A DNA stretch of 10,483 nt from an uncultured Xanthobacteraceae bacterium (GTDB taxonomy: Bacteria > Pseudomonadota > Alphaproteobacteria > Rhizobiales > Xanthobacteraceae), in NCBI GenBank assembly GCA_955652195.1, contig CATPBC010000086.1:1-10483 (forward strand). The letters are read 5' to 3'. This document shows, in pieces, positions 1 to 6,538 of the stretch. How positions within the stretch are numbered: the first letter of the stretch is position 1; each line of letters opens with the position of its first letter. The notes under the pieces are model-generated. The model made no database searches, was not told the DNA's origin, and saw nothing but the letters and a program-made list of their open reading frames with translations. The translations under genes were made by a program, and so were the position numbers.

Positions 1-33
1 ATGCCCGCGCATGACGACAGAGGAAATAGCCGC

Positions 34-741
34 TCACACCTCCAACCTCTTCGCCAGATCTTCGAGATCTTTCACCGCAATATCGACCGCAACCGTCGGC
101 GCCGCCTCACCGCGGCCCGGACCATGCTCATTCGGCCGCGCCACATGCGCGGTCCGCAGACCGAGCGCGGCGGCGGCGGCAAGGTCGCTGGAATGCGCCG
201 CCACCATCATGCAGGCTTGCGGCCCAAGATCGAATGCCGCGGCGGCAGCGAGATAGACGCGAGGCTTCGGCTTGTAATCGCCGGCGATCTCGGCGCCGAG
301 TATGGCATCCCAGGTAAAATCGTTGCGGCGCGCCAGATCGACCATCAGCGAAATATTGCCGTTCGATACCGGCGCCAGCAGATAGTTGCGCTTGAGCCGG
401 GCGAGGCCGCGCGCCACGTCTGGCCAAGCGTCGAGCCGGTGCCAGGCTAAGTTGAACTTGCGCTTATCGTCCTCGCTCAGATCGGCGACGCCAAATCGTT
501 TAAGGGTCAGTTCGAGGTTGCGCCGATGCAGAACATCGAGCTTGCAGAACGCAATGCGCCCGGCGCGCACTTCTTCCATCGCACCCTGATATTCGCCGCG
601 CCAGGCGTCGGCGAAGGCGGGATAATCAAGCGCCAAGCCCTTCGGCTTGAGCAAAGCCTCGGCCTCGCGGGCAATTGAGCTGCGCCAATCGACCAGCGTG
701 CCGAACACGTCGAAGAACAGGGCTTTGACCGCGAGCGCCAT
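34..741 (-). CDS. HAD-superfamily hydrolase, haloacid dehalogenase type II-like
   Basis: A 235-residue protein with the full set of HAD motifs. Motif I is FDVFGTLVDW with the presumed nucleophile Asp11, motif II is PVSNGN (Ser126), motif III is DYKPKP (Lys157), and motif IV is the HSSD stretch (Asp186) followed by GLRTAHVARPNEHGP. A helical cap lies between motifs I and II at about residues 20-110. The length fits the (S)-2-haloacid dehalogenase group, whose members cleave a carbon-halogen bond through an aspartyl ester. Many relatives are only predicted dehalogenases and may be phosphatases. The Asn often seen just before the motif IV Asp is Ser184 here, so substrate assignment is unsafe. 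The ATG has a G-rich run (GGGG) immediately upstream, too close to be a good ribosome site. The gene follows the parA-like gene on the same strand after 76 bases with no visible terminator, so read-through from the min cluster is possible. Confidence 0.88.
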   Translation of the reverse strand: MALAVKALFFDVFGTLVDWRSSIAREAEALLKPKGLALDYPAFADAWRGEYQGAMEEVRAGRIAFCKLDVLHRRNLELTLKRFGVADLSEDDKRKFNLAWHRLDAWPDVARGLARLKRNYLLAPVSNGNISLMVDLARRNDFTWDAILGAEIAGDYKPKPRVYLAAAAAFDLGPQACMMVAAHSSDLAAAAALGLRTAHVARPNEHGPGRGEAAPTVAVDIAVKDLEDLAKRLEV

Positions 742-817
742 CCCCTATTCATAGCGCAAGGCGGCGTGCATCGCCAAAACAGCTAAGATTCACGCGGAAT
801 TCACTTCCGATGTGCGG

Positions 818-1492
818 CTAAGCGGCAGCCTTTCGACTTGGCCGTTCGCCCGCTGCAAGCTGGCTGCGACTCCATTTCCATAGCGTGGCGATTTCCTCGG
901 CCGCCTTGCTCAAGAGCGCATATTCGGTAACGCCAAGACCCGCAGCAATGGCATCTTGAAAAACCATCCGCGCCGACAACATCGGCTCGGCTAAGACGCC
1001 AAGGCTGGTTAAGCGTTTTGCCGCTTCGCTCGCCCGCGTGCTGTGGTAGCTCGATGGGCACTGGTTAAGCACGAATGCGGCTTTGCGCTTGGCCAGAAAT
1101 ACGGCGCGAAAAGTTGCTGCTGTCGCCTCCACGTCCAAGCATGTCGGACGCGTCGGCAGTAGGCAAAGGTCCGCGACCTCGGAGACAAGGCGAACCGCTG
1201 TGGCGTCGGCGCCGGACGTATCGAAAATCGCCAGCGTGAACCCAGCCCCGGCGAGTCCTTCGAGGATCGTCCGCAGACGCGGTAACCGATCGCGTTCGAG
1301 CGGCTCGACGATAACCTTGTTCGCGGGCTTTGCTGATTCTCGGCGCTTGGCCCAGCGCACCAGGGATTGCAGCGGATCAAGGTCAAGCACGATCACCCTT
1401 TCGCCGGTACTCGCTGCTGTTGCAGCGAGCGATGCTGCAAGCGTGGTTTTTCCCGCGCCGCCCTTTTGTGTGAGGAATGCAATGCTGCGCAT
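818..1492 (-). CDS. ParA/MinD-type P-loop ATPase, coupled to minE
   Basis: A 224-residue ParA-family protein. It has a deviant Walker A box QKGGAGKTT with signature Lys10 and catalytic Lys15, an A-prime box LDLDPLQSLVRW (about residues 36-47) typical of ParA/Soj-like proteins, and a Walker B-like FTLAIFDTSG with Asp91. The DTSG ending departs from the usual DTPP or DTPG. Such ATPases dimerise on ATP and position DNA, protein clusters or division components. No helix-turn-helix or MinD-like C-terminal membrane helix is seen; the tail is basic (RPSRKAAA). I chose the ATG at 1492 over the in-frame TTG one codon earlier. It overlaps the minE stop as TGATG and has AAAGGG seven bases upstream. No ParB-like gene is nearby, which argues against a plain plasmid-type partition pair. 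A role with MinCDE is inferred from position only. Confidence 0.88.
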   Translation of the reverse strand: MRSIAFLTQKGGAGKTTLAASLAATAASTGERVIVLDLDPLQSLVRWAKRRESAKPANKVIVEPLERDRLPRLRTILEGLAGAGFTLAIFDTSGADATAVRLVSEVADLCLLPTRPTCLDVEATAATFRAVFLAKRKAAFVLNQCPSSYHSTRASEAAKRLTSLGVLAEPMLSARMVFQDAIAAGLGVTEYALLSKAAEEIATLWKWSRSQLAAGERPSRKAAA

Positions 1493-1827
1493 CAAGCCAC
1501 CCTTTGATCAATCTCAGACACGGCGCGCTTGCGCCGGCGGCCTGCCACTGGCCGAGCAGTTTGCGACACGATGACCGAGGCGCCGCGTGAGTTTGGAATC
1601 TCGATGTCGACGGCGAGCGTCGATACCGATTTGCCGCGATCCATCTTGATTTGCACCTTGTCGGGATCGAACGAGACATGGCGGCCGATCAGCCCGAGGA
1701 TTTCCTCGCGCAGAATGCCAAGTAGATCGGGCTGGTGAATCGCGTTGCGTTCGTGTGCGAGGAGAATTTGCAGCCGTTCCCGCGCAATCGGCGCGGAACC
1801 GCGGCGAAACAGATTGAAGAGCTTCAT
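1492..1827 (-). CDS. minE: MinE, cell division topological specificity factor
   Basis: A 111-residue MinE. The N-terminal [10 protein letters not shown] fits the short amphipathic membrane-targeting segment. It is followed by the MinD-contacting helix/strand [13 protein letters not shown] (about residues 15-27) and the dimerisation/topology domain with strands around [22 protein letters not shown] (about 57-78). MinE stimulates MinD ATPase on the membrane, producing the gradient that keeps MinC away from mid-cell. The family is typically about 85-90 residues; this protein carries a tail of about 30 residues ending in a basic patch GRRRKR and SEIDQRVA. The ATG overlaps the minD stop by four bases (ATGA), with GGAAGG four bases upstream. 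Its own stop overlaps the start of the downstream parA-like gene, so the three are probably translated from one message. Confidence 0.95.
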   Translation of the reverse strand: MKLFNLFRRGSAPIARERLQILLAHERNAIHQPDLLGILREEILGLIGRHVSFDPDKVQIKMDRGKSVSTLAVDIEIPNSRGASVIVSQTARPVAGRRRKRAVSEIDQRVA

Positions 1828-2654
1828 GCTGCCTTCCGTCCGAACAGCTTGTTGAAAATGCCTCGACTTTCGCTCGGAATCTTTACTGGAATCGTTTCGC
1901 CCTTCAGCCGGCGTGTCGCTTCGAAATATGCACGAGCAGGAGCGCTGAGCGGGCTATTGAGTGTCACCGGCGATCCGACATTCGAGGCGCGCAGCACCTC
2001 TTCGCTTTCCGGGATGATGCCGAGGAGCGGAATGGAGAGGATTTCGAGCACATCGTCGATCGAGAGCATTTCGCCGCGAGCCGCCCGCCAGGGATTATAG
2101 CGGGTGATCAAGAGATGCTTGTCGACGCATTCTCCACGCTCGGCCTTCTCAGTCTTCGAATCGAGAAGGCCGATAATGCGATCAGAATCGCGGACCGACG
2201 ACACTTCGGGATTAGTGACGATGATTGCGGCATCGGCGTGCCGCATCGCCAGCGTTGCACCACGCTCGATACCGGCGGGGCTGTCACAGACGATCCAATC
2301 GAATTTTGAGCGCAGCTCCGCAATCACCTTGGCGACGCCGTCTTCGGTGAGCGCGTCCTTGTCGCGGGTTTGCGAGGCTGGCAGCAGGAATAAATTTTCC
2401 AGCCGTTTGTCGCGAATGAGGGCTTGCGGCAGCTTCGCCACGCCGTGGATTACATTGATCAGGTCGAAGACCACGCGCCGCTCGGCCCCCAGCACCAGAT
2501 CGAGATTCCGCAGCCCGACGTCAAAATCGATGACCACCACCTTCTCGCCCTGGTGGGCGAGCGCGGCGCCCAGCGCAGCGGTCGATGTCGTCTTGCCGAC
2601 GCCGCCTTTGCCTGATGTCACAACCAGTACGCGGGCCGATTTTTTGTCGTTCAT
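1824..2654 (-). CDS. minD: MinD, septum site-determining ATPase
   Basis: A 276-residue MinD with all hallmarks. The deviant Walker A is [10 protein letters not shown] (signature Lys16, catalytic Lys21), the switch I/A-prime region is [13 protein letters not shown] (residues 41-53), and Walker B is [11 protein letters not shown] (Asp124). The C-terminal amphipathic membrane helix is [13 protein letters not shown] (about 264-276). ATP-bound MinD dimerises on the inner membrane, recruits MinC to block FtsZ assembly, and is released by MinE. Length and order match canonical MinD. The ATG has AAAGG upstream at good spacing and lies 22 bases after the minC stop; the minD stop overlaps the minE start. 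Confidence 0.97.
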   Translation of the reverse strand: MNDKKSARVLVVTSGKGGVGKTTSTAALGAALAHQGEKVVVIDFDVGLRNLDLVLGAERRVVFDLINVIHGVAKLPQALIRDKRLENLFLLPASQTRDKDALTEDGVAKVIAELRSKFDWIVCDSPAGIERGATLAMRHADAAIIVTNPEVSSVRDSDRIIGLLDSKTEKAERGECVDKHLLITRYNPWRAARGEMLSIDDVLEILSIPLLGIIPESEEVLRASNVGSPVTLNSPLSAPARAYFEATRRLKGETIPVKIPSESRGIFNKLFGRKAA

Positions 2655-2676
2655 CTTCGCGACCTTTCGTTCTTTC

Positions 2677-3396
2677 CTAGTTCATCGTCGAAATTTTCAG
2701 GGTATTGCCATCAAGCCAGGCCTGGGCCGGGCCGTTGCGTACGCTCGCTTCGATTTCGTCAGCCGTCTTGTAATAGGCCCCGATGGCCAAGAGCTCGGCC
2801 TCAAAGCGGTGACAAAAAATGCGGGCGCGTCGGTTGCCAGTGACGCCCGCCATCGCCTGGCCGCGCAGCGTTCCGTAAACGTGGATCGATCCGCCGGCGA
2901 GGATTTCCGCTCCCGAACCGACCGAACCGAGAATGGTGACGTCACCATCAACGAAGGCGATCGATTGCCCGGAGCGAACCGGCTCCTCGATGAGGAGGGA
3001 TGCCGGCGCTTGATTGGCGCGTGGCGCGCCCTCGGCTGCGGGGACCGGTACCGCAGCGGGCTCCGGCTCGGGCAACTCTGGTGCGCCGCGGCCGCTACGA
3101 AGCACGGGAGGCAGGCCTGCCGCGTCGGCTAGCTCAATGCCTTCGATCCCAAGCACCCGGATGTTGCGCTCCGCGAGATTGGCGATGAGATGCGCAATTC
3201 CGTTTGGGCTTAATCGCACTTCCGATAGATCGAGCGCGACGGCATGACCGGCAAAGAAGCTCTTTGACCGCTCAAGAGTGGCGTCGAGCTCCATAAGCCA
3301 GTCTGCGATCGGCGCCCGTGGCGTAAAGACGAACGCCATATAGGTGCGGGCCCGAAACTTCAGCGATTGACGTTGGATAATGAGGCTCGACACCAC
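2677..3396 (-). CDS. minC: MinC, septum site-determining FtsZ inhibitor
   Basis: A 239-residue MinC. The N-terminal domain (about 1-105) acts on FtsZ. It is joined by a Pro/Ala/Glu-rich linker (about 106-135) to the C-terminal beta-helix domain (about 136-239). The latter carries the RSGQ motif (141-144) that contacts MinD in well-studied MinC proteins, and the GDVTILGSVGSGAEILAGGS repeat pattern of the right-handed helix. MinC bound to membrane MinD blocks Z-ring formation away from mid-cell. The start is GTG at 3396 or the adjacent GTG at 3393. GGAG at 3401-3404 lies four or seven bases upstream, so the second is slightly favoured by spacing. It is the first gene of the min cluster, and the CtrA-type box upstream suggests cell-cycle control. 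Confidence 0.95.
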   Translation of the reverse strand: MVSSLIIQRQSLKFRARTYMAFVFTPRAPIADWLMELDATLERSKSFFAGHAVALDLSEVRLSPNGIAHLIANLAERNIRVLGIEGIELADAAGLPPVLRSGRGAPELPEPEPAAVPVPAAEGAPRANQAPASLLIEEPVRSGQSIAFVDGDVTILGSVGSGAEILAGGSIHVYGTLRGQAMAGVTGNRRARIFCHRFEAELLAIGAYYKTADEIEASVRNGPAQAWLDGNTLKISTMN

Positions 3397-3424
3397 GCCT
3401 CTCCGATTTTTGGATGATTCTAAT

Positions 3425-3464
3425 TGGTTAATAATCTGTCCAGGGATGGTTAATGAATTGTTAA
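3425..3464 (-). promoter_or_regulatory. CtrA-type binding box and half site upstream of minC
   Basis: Read on the minus strand, 3464-3449 is TTAACAATTCATTAAC, an exact match to the alphaproteobacterial CtrA consensus TTAA-N7-TTAAC. It ends 52 bases upstream of the GTG at 3396. A second TTAACC half site lies at about 3426-3431, closer to the gene. The surroundings are locally AT-rich in a GC-rich genome, as expected for a promoter. CtrA is the cell-cycle master regulator of alphaproteobacteria, and I recall reports that it controls min genes in Sinorhizobium meliloti. Binding here is inferred from motif and position only. Confidence 0.6.
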
Positions 3465-3644
3465 AAATCGGGGTGTGAGGCGAGGATTTCCAAACTCAAA
3501 GCTGCCATCGCTCAACTTTGGACACATCTAGGACAGGCCTTTTGAACTGATCGAGGATGAAAGCTTGCCGGCACGGCACAGCAAATCTCGCCGCAGGTTA
3601 GGCCCGAGGCCGGCGCCCCACCTGCTCGACAGTGCAATAAAACG
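3465..3644. other. Gene-free part of the minC/carboxymuconolactone decarboxylase intergenic region
   Basis: Between the CtrA box and the first palindrome I see no credible reading frame, RNA gene or terminator. It forms the left half of the roughly 520-base gap between the divergently oriented minC and the + strand gene at 3917. Confidence 0.5.
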
Positions 3645-3721
3645 CTAGTGCGGTGGATTTGAAGTTCCTACAGTTCGGTCGGAAACTCCCATAGGAACTT
3701 CAAATCCAAAAACCGCACTAG
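3645..3721. repeat. Long inverted repeat with CTAG ends, copy 1
   Basis: The outer arms CTAGTGCGG (3645-3653) and CCGCACTAG (3713-3721) are exact reverse complements. So are the 16-base inner arms at 3655-3670 (GGATTTGAAGTTCCTA) and 3692-3707. They are separated by a 1-base and a 5-base bulge and a 21-base loop (3671-3691). The 77-base unit resembles a REP or MITE-like element rather than a terminator: no T tract follows on either side and no gene end is adjacent. A related unit starts 13 bases later. Confidence 0.75.
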
Positions 3722-3734
3722 AATTATATATTTG

Positions 3735-3810
3735 CTAGGGTCCCTTTGATTCCGAAGTTCGCATGGGAGCGTGCCGACAGAGCGTACGAACTTCGGAATC
3801 GGGACACTAG
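3735..3810. repeat. Long inverted repeat with CTAG ends, copy 2
   Basis: A second palindromic unit of 76 bases. It has CTAG at both ends (3735-3738, 3807-3810), then GTCCC (3740-3744) facing GGGAC (3801-3805), a TTT bulge, and a perfect 14-base arm GATTCCGAAGTTCG (3748-3761) facing 3787-3800. Size, CTAG ends, bulge placement and the GAAGTTC core match copy 1, while the arm sequences differ, so the two look like diverged members of one family. Confidence 0.75.
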
Positions 3811-3916
3811 TATCGGATTTGTCTTACCGTTGCAGATTGCTGTTGCAGACTGGCGCTGCAGGCGACGACGAATGAGGCGATCGCCCAGCGGGCCGAAGAC
3901 TGAAAGGGGAAAATCA

Positions 3917-4495
3917 ATGCCGAACATGCAATCGCCGCGCTTGCCCGCATTGTCAGAGGAAGCATTGACCGCCGAGCAGCGCGCGCTGGCGGAATCGATC
4001 CGGTCAGGCCCGCGCGGCCAATTCAAATTGGCCGGCCCGTTCGCGGTTTATCTGCATGCGCCGGCTTTCGGTGAACTCGCCCAGAAGCTCGGCGGGCATC
4101 TCCGTTTCAAGACCAGCGTGCCGCCAAGGCTTTCCGAGTTCGCTATTCTTGTGACGGCGCAGCACTGGAAAGCGCAATACGAGTGGGCGATGCACGCGCC
4201 CATGGCGGAGAAGCAAGGGGTCAAGCTGCAGACCATCCGCGATATCCAGGCCGGCCGAGCGCCTAAATCGGCGCCGCGCGACGAGTTGGCGATCTACGCG
4301 TTTGCCAAGGAACTTTATGCCAAACGCCGCGTCAGCGCCGCGACATTCAACCGGGTGCACAAAATCCTGGGCGACGCCGGCACCGTCGAGCTGGTCGGCA
4401 TCCTCGGCTATTACGCCCTGGTCTCGATGATACTCAACACGTTCCGCATGCCACTGCCGCAAGGCATGAAGCCGGCGTTCCGCGAACCGGCGTAG
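3917..4495 (+). CDS. Carboxymuconolactone decarboxylase family protein
   Basis: A 192-residue all-helical protein with the family signature RLSEFAILVTAQHWKAQYEWAMHAPMAEKQG (residues 71-101, given here in shortened sense by its key residues Glu74, Glu89, Trp90 and His93). A second conserved block, ELVGILGYYALVSMILNTF, lies near 158-176. Pfam CMD members include gamma-carboxymuconolactone decarboxylase and AhpD alkylhydroperoxidases. This protein has no Cys, so it cannot use the AhpD CxxC redox chemistry. It belongs to the group of about 190-residue proteins often annotated only to family level. I chose the ATG at 3917 because AAAGGGGA at 3903-3910 sits six bases upstream; an open frame reaching back to 3746 runs through the palindrome and is not convincing. 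The gene stands alone, and no pathway partner is adjacent. Confidence 0.85.
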   Translation: MPNMQSPRLPALSEEALTAEQRALAESIRSGPRGQFKLAGPFAVYLHAPAFGELAQKLGGHLRFKTSVPPRLSEFAILVTAQHWKAQYEWAMHAPMAEKQGVKLQTIRDIQAGRAPKSAPRDELAIYAFAKELYAKRRVSAATFNRVHKILGDAGTVELVGILGYYALVSMILNTFRMPLPQGMKPAFREPA

Positions 4496-4560
4496 TACAG
4501 GCTAGAGCGCGCGCAGGGAGATCGTCGCGTTCTTTGCAGCGCGGCCGTTGCCTTGGGAAT

Positions 4561-4584
4561 GTCCGCTTACGAGGCACAACGGAC
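4561..4584. repeat. GTCYG...CRGAC short palindromic repeat, copy A
   Basis: GTCCG at the left and CGGAC at the right end, 24 bases overall with a divergent centre (CTTACGAGGCACAA). It is one of four similar units in gene-free DNA of this window; the shared part here is mainly the inverted ends. Confidence 0.35.
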
Positions 4585-4661
4585 GTCGCAGCTTAAATAC
4601 TGGCAGTTTAAATTTGTGCAGCGAATGACCCTGAACCGACTTGCCGCGATGTCCGATATGA

Positions 4662-4686
4662 GTCCGTTATTGGGGGCTAAGCAGAC
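4662..4686. repeat. GTCYG...CRGAC short palindromic repeat, copy B
   Basis: A 25-base unit starting GTCCGTTATTGGGGG and ending AAGCAGAC. It shares GTYTGTTATTGGG-like sequence with the copy at 9091 and the overall pattern with the copy at 9011. It lies between the carboxymuconolactone decarboxylase-family gene and the stop of the amidohydrolase gene. Confidence 0.5.
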
Positions 4687-4735
4687 GTGATGCGGAACTT
4701 CTTCAATCCGCTCGTCGACACCACTTACCATTTCT

Positions 4736-5509
4736 TCATTGCTCCTGATACGCTCGTGGCAACACCCGCGCGAGGCGGAGGGCCCAGGCGCGTTGGCCGC
4801 TTTTATCGGCGATCAAATCCTGACGGATCTCGACCAAGACATGATGCAAGCCGCAGCGCTCGGCGTGGATCGGGATGGTGTAGTCCGAAGCATCTGTGAC
4901 GATGTATGGCGCATTGGCGCCGACGAACAGATCATTTTCCTGATTGAGCGAAGCCATCACGCGATGCGCGAACCGCGCGTCTCGATTGTAAAGCACGCCC
5001 GCATGCCAGGGCCGCGTCGCGCCTTTGAAGACTGGCGCGAAGCTGTGTAGGGAGATCAGTGCCGCGGCCCGGCCGGCCTGCCGCCGACCCACGAGCTCGG
5101 CTTCGATCCGATCGTGATAGGGTCGAAAAATTTCGTGGGCGCGTATTTGCCTGGCGTAATCGCTCAATCCGGCATTGCCGGGGATCGGAGTATTTTCACT
5201 GATGTCGGCAATCGAGGTGGTCGCCTCCAGCGGGCGGTTGCAGTCAATGACAAGGCGCGAATAGTTTTGCTGGATGAGTGTCGCATCGAGCGCATTTGCC
5301 AACAGCCGGCCAAGGCCAGCAATGCCGATGTCCCAAGCGATGTGACGCTGGCAGTCCCCCTCTGCGATGCCCAGCCGACCGAGGGCGCGCGGGATCAGAT
5401 TCCCGGCATGGTCGGCGACCAGCAAAAACGGCGATTTTCCACTCTCCTTGTACACCGTGACCGGCGCCGGCTCGTCCGCCGCTAGCAGTTTTTTGGGCAC
5501 CACAATCAT
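4736..5509 (-). CDS. N-formylglutamate amidohydrolase family protein
   Basis: A 257-residue protein of the N-formylglutamate amidohydrolase family (Pfam PF05013 type). It shows the ordered conserved blocks ADHAGN (32-37), HIAWDIG (56-62), NYSRLVIDCNRP (about 82-93), ISLHSF in the middle, and HAERCGLHHVLVEIRQDLI near the end. The His, Asp and Glu residues in these blocks are those expected for a metal-dependent hydrolase. Family members remove formate from N-formyl-L-glutamate in histidine breakdown (HutG type), but no hut genes are adjacent, so another N-acyl amino acid substrate is possible. The start is taken as ATG 5509 rather than the TTG directly before it, because GAGGG overlaps too closely with the TTG. 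The gene is divergent from the transglutaminase pair, with 114 bases between them. Confidence 0.88.
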   Translation of the reverse strand: MIVVPKKLLAADEPAPVTVYKESGKSPFLLVADHAGNLIPRALGRLGIAEGDCQRHIAWDIGIAGLGRLLANALDATLIQQNYSRLVIDCNRPLEATTSIADISENTPIPGNAGLSDYARQIRAHEIFRPYHDRIEAELVGRRQAGRAAALISLHSFAPVFKGATRPWHAGVLYNRDARFAHRVMASLNQENDLFVGANAPYIVTDASDYTIPIHAERCGLHHVLVEIRQDLIADKSGQRAWALRLARVLPRAYQEQ

Positions 5510-5623
5510 CAACCCTCAGGATTGCAGAAAAAACGTGCACAATATCTGGCCCAAAAAATGCATGGCTGGTGGAGAGCCTACGGCTGCATATATGCGCCAG
5601 CGTATCCATTATGTAGGACGACA
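5510..5623. promoter_or_regulatory. Divergent intergenic region between amidohydrolase and transglutaminase genes
   Basis: These 114 bases must hold the start signals for both divergent genes. The stretch is AT-rich relative to its flanks and contains the perfect 10-base palindrome GCATATATGC (5586-5595) as well as GTGCAC. I cannot name a regulator or assign -35/-10 boxes with confidence. Confidence 0.4.
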
Positions 5624-6538
5624 ATGCCGATTCTCAGTATTAAACATGTAACGACATATCACTACAACAAACCAATCGCTTTCGGCGAGCACCGGATGAT
5701 GCTGCGTCCGCGCGACGATGGCGACCAGAAAGTGCTCACATCAGAAATCGAGATCACGCCCGCGCCGTTGCAGCTCACTTGGTCGCAGGACATTTTCGGC
5801 AATCACGTAGCAATCGCTCATTTCGACGGTCGCGCCGCCGAGCTTCGTTTTGTCAACAACATCCGTCTCGACCATGCGCCGACGGGTCTTGACGAGGCGG
5901 AGATCGAAGGATCCGCCCGCTTCTATCCGTTTGCCTATGCTGCGGAGGATTGGCTCGCATTGAGGCGTTTCACGCAGCCACCGGCCGCGCGCCGCGAAAT
6001 CGATCGCTGGAGCGCGGCGTTCTTTGGTGAGGACAGATCCGTCGGCACGCACGAACTTCTTGTCGGCATGACGCACGCGATAAGGCAAAGCTTCGAGCAC
6101 GTTTCGCGGCATCAGAGGGGCGTTCAGGATCCGGTGCGGACGCTTGAACTCGGCAGCGGCAGTTGTCGCGATCTCGCGGTCCTGATGATCGCTGCGCTGC
6201 GCTCACGCGGAATTGCGGCACGGTTCGTCTCTGGATACGTGCATTTGGCCGACGATGATGACGACGATGTCGCGGGCGGCAACATGCACGCCTGGGTGCA
6301 AGTCTGCGTGCCCGGTCCTGGCTGGGTCGACTTCGATCCGTCGGCCGGCGTTGTGGGCAATCAAAATCTCGTCCGCGTCGCAGTCGCCCGTCATCCGCGC
6401 GAAGCGATCCCGCTACAGGGGACGTGGTACGGATCGGCGTCAGATCATTTGGCCATGAACGTCGCCGTGAAGGTCAAGATGGCTGACCTCGCCGCTGCGC
6501 GAGAATTCGGTGGCGTGAACCGAAGACAATCTCGATGA
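5624..6538 (+). CDS. Transglutaminase-like protein (first of pair)
   Basis: A 304-residue bacterial transglutaminase-like protein. An N-terminal beta-rich domain (about 1-110, IKHVTTYHYNKPIAFGEHRMMLRPR) precedes the papain-like core. The core carries the Cys-His-Asp triad: Cys181 in LGSGSCRDLAVLMIAALRS, His222 in NMHAWVQV, and Asp238 in WVDFDPS. Such bacterial proteins are thought to act as cysteine proteases, amidases or cross-linking enzymes; the substrate is unknown. A run of six Asp (about 210-215) sits in the loop before the His motif. No signal peptide is seen. I chose ATG 5624 because AGGA lies five bases upstream and the family's usual N-terminus MxxLxIxHxTxYxY begins there; the longer open frame from 5522 adds 34 unsupported residues. 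The stop overlaps the start of the second gene. Confidence 0.9.
   Translation: MPILSIKHVTTYHYNKPIAFGEHRMMLRPRDDGDQKVLTSEIEITPAPLQLTWSQDIFGNHVAIAHFDGRAAELRFVNNIRLDHAPTGLDEAEIEGSARFYPFAYAAEDWLALRRFTQPPAARREIDRWSAAFFGEDRSVGTHELLVGMTHAIRQSFEHVSRHQRGVQDPVRTLELGSGSCRDLAVLMIAALRSRGIAARFVSGYVHLADDDDDDVAGGNMHAWVQVCVPGPGWVDFDPSAGVVGNQNLVRVAVARHPREAIPLQGTWYGSASDHLAMNVAVKVKMADLAAAREFGGVNRRQSR

Noticed and set aside
1..450. Open frame on the plus strand from the left edge
   Set aside because: It is antisense to the HAD hydrolase, with Arg/His-rich composition and no domain.
2104..3132. Open frame of 342 codons on the plus strand opposite minD and minC
   Set aside because: It lies antisense to two certain genes, is rich in Arg/Ser as expected of a shadow frame in GC-rich DNA, and has no recognisable domain or ribosome site.
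3829..3849. Direct repeat GTTGCAGA twice, 13 bases apart, upstream of the gene at 3917
   Set aside because: It could be a regulator site, but two 8-base copies are too little evidence to call one.
4004..4462. Minus-strand open frame within the carboxymuconolactone decarboxylase gene
   Set aside because: The plus-strand gene has clear family motifs and a ribosome site; the antisense frame has neither.
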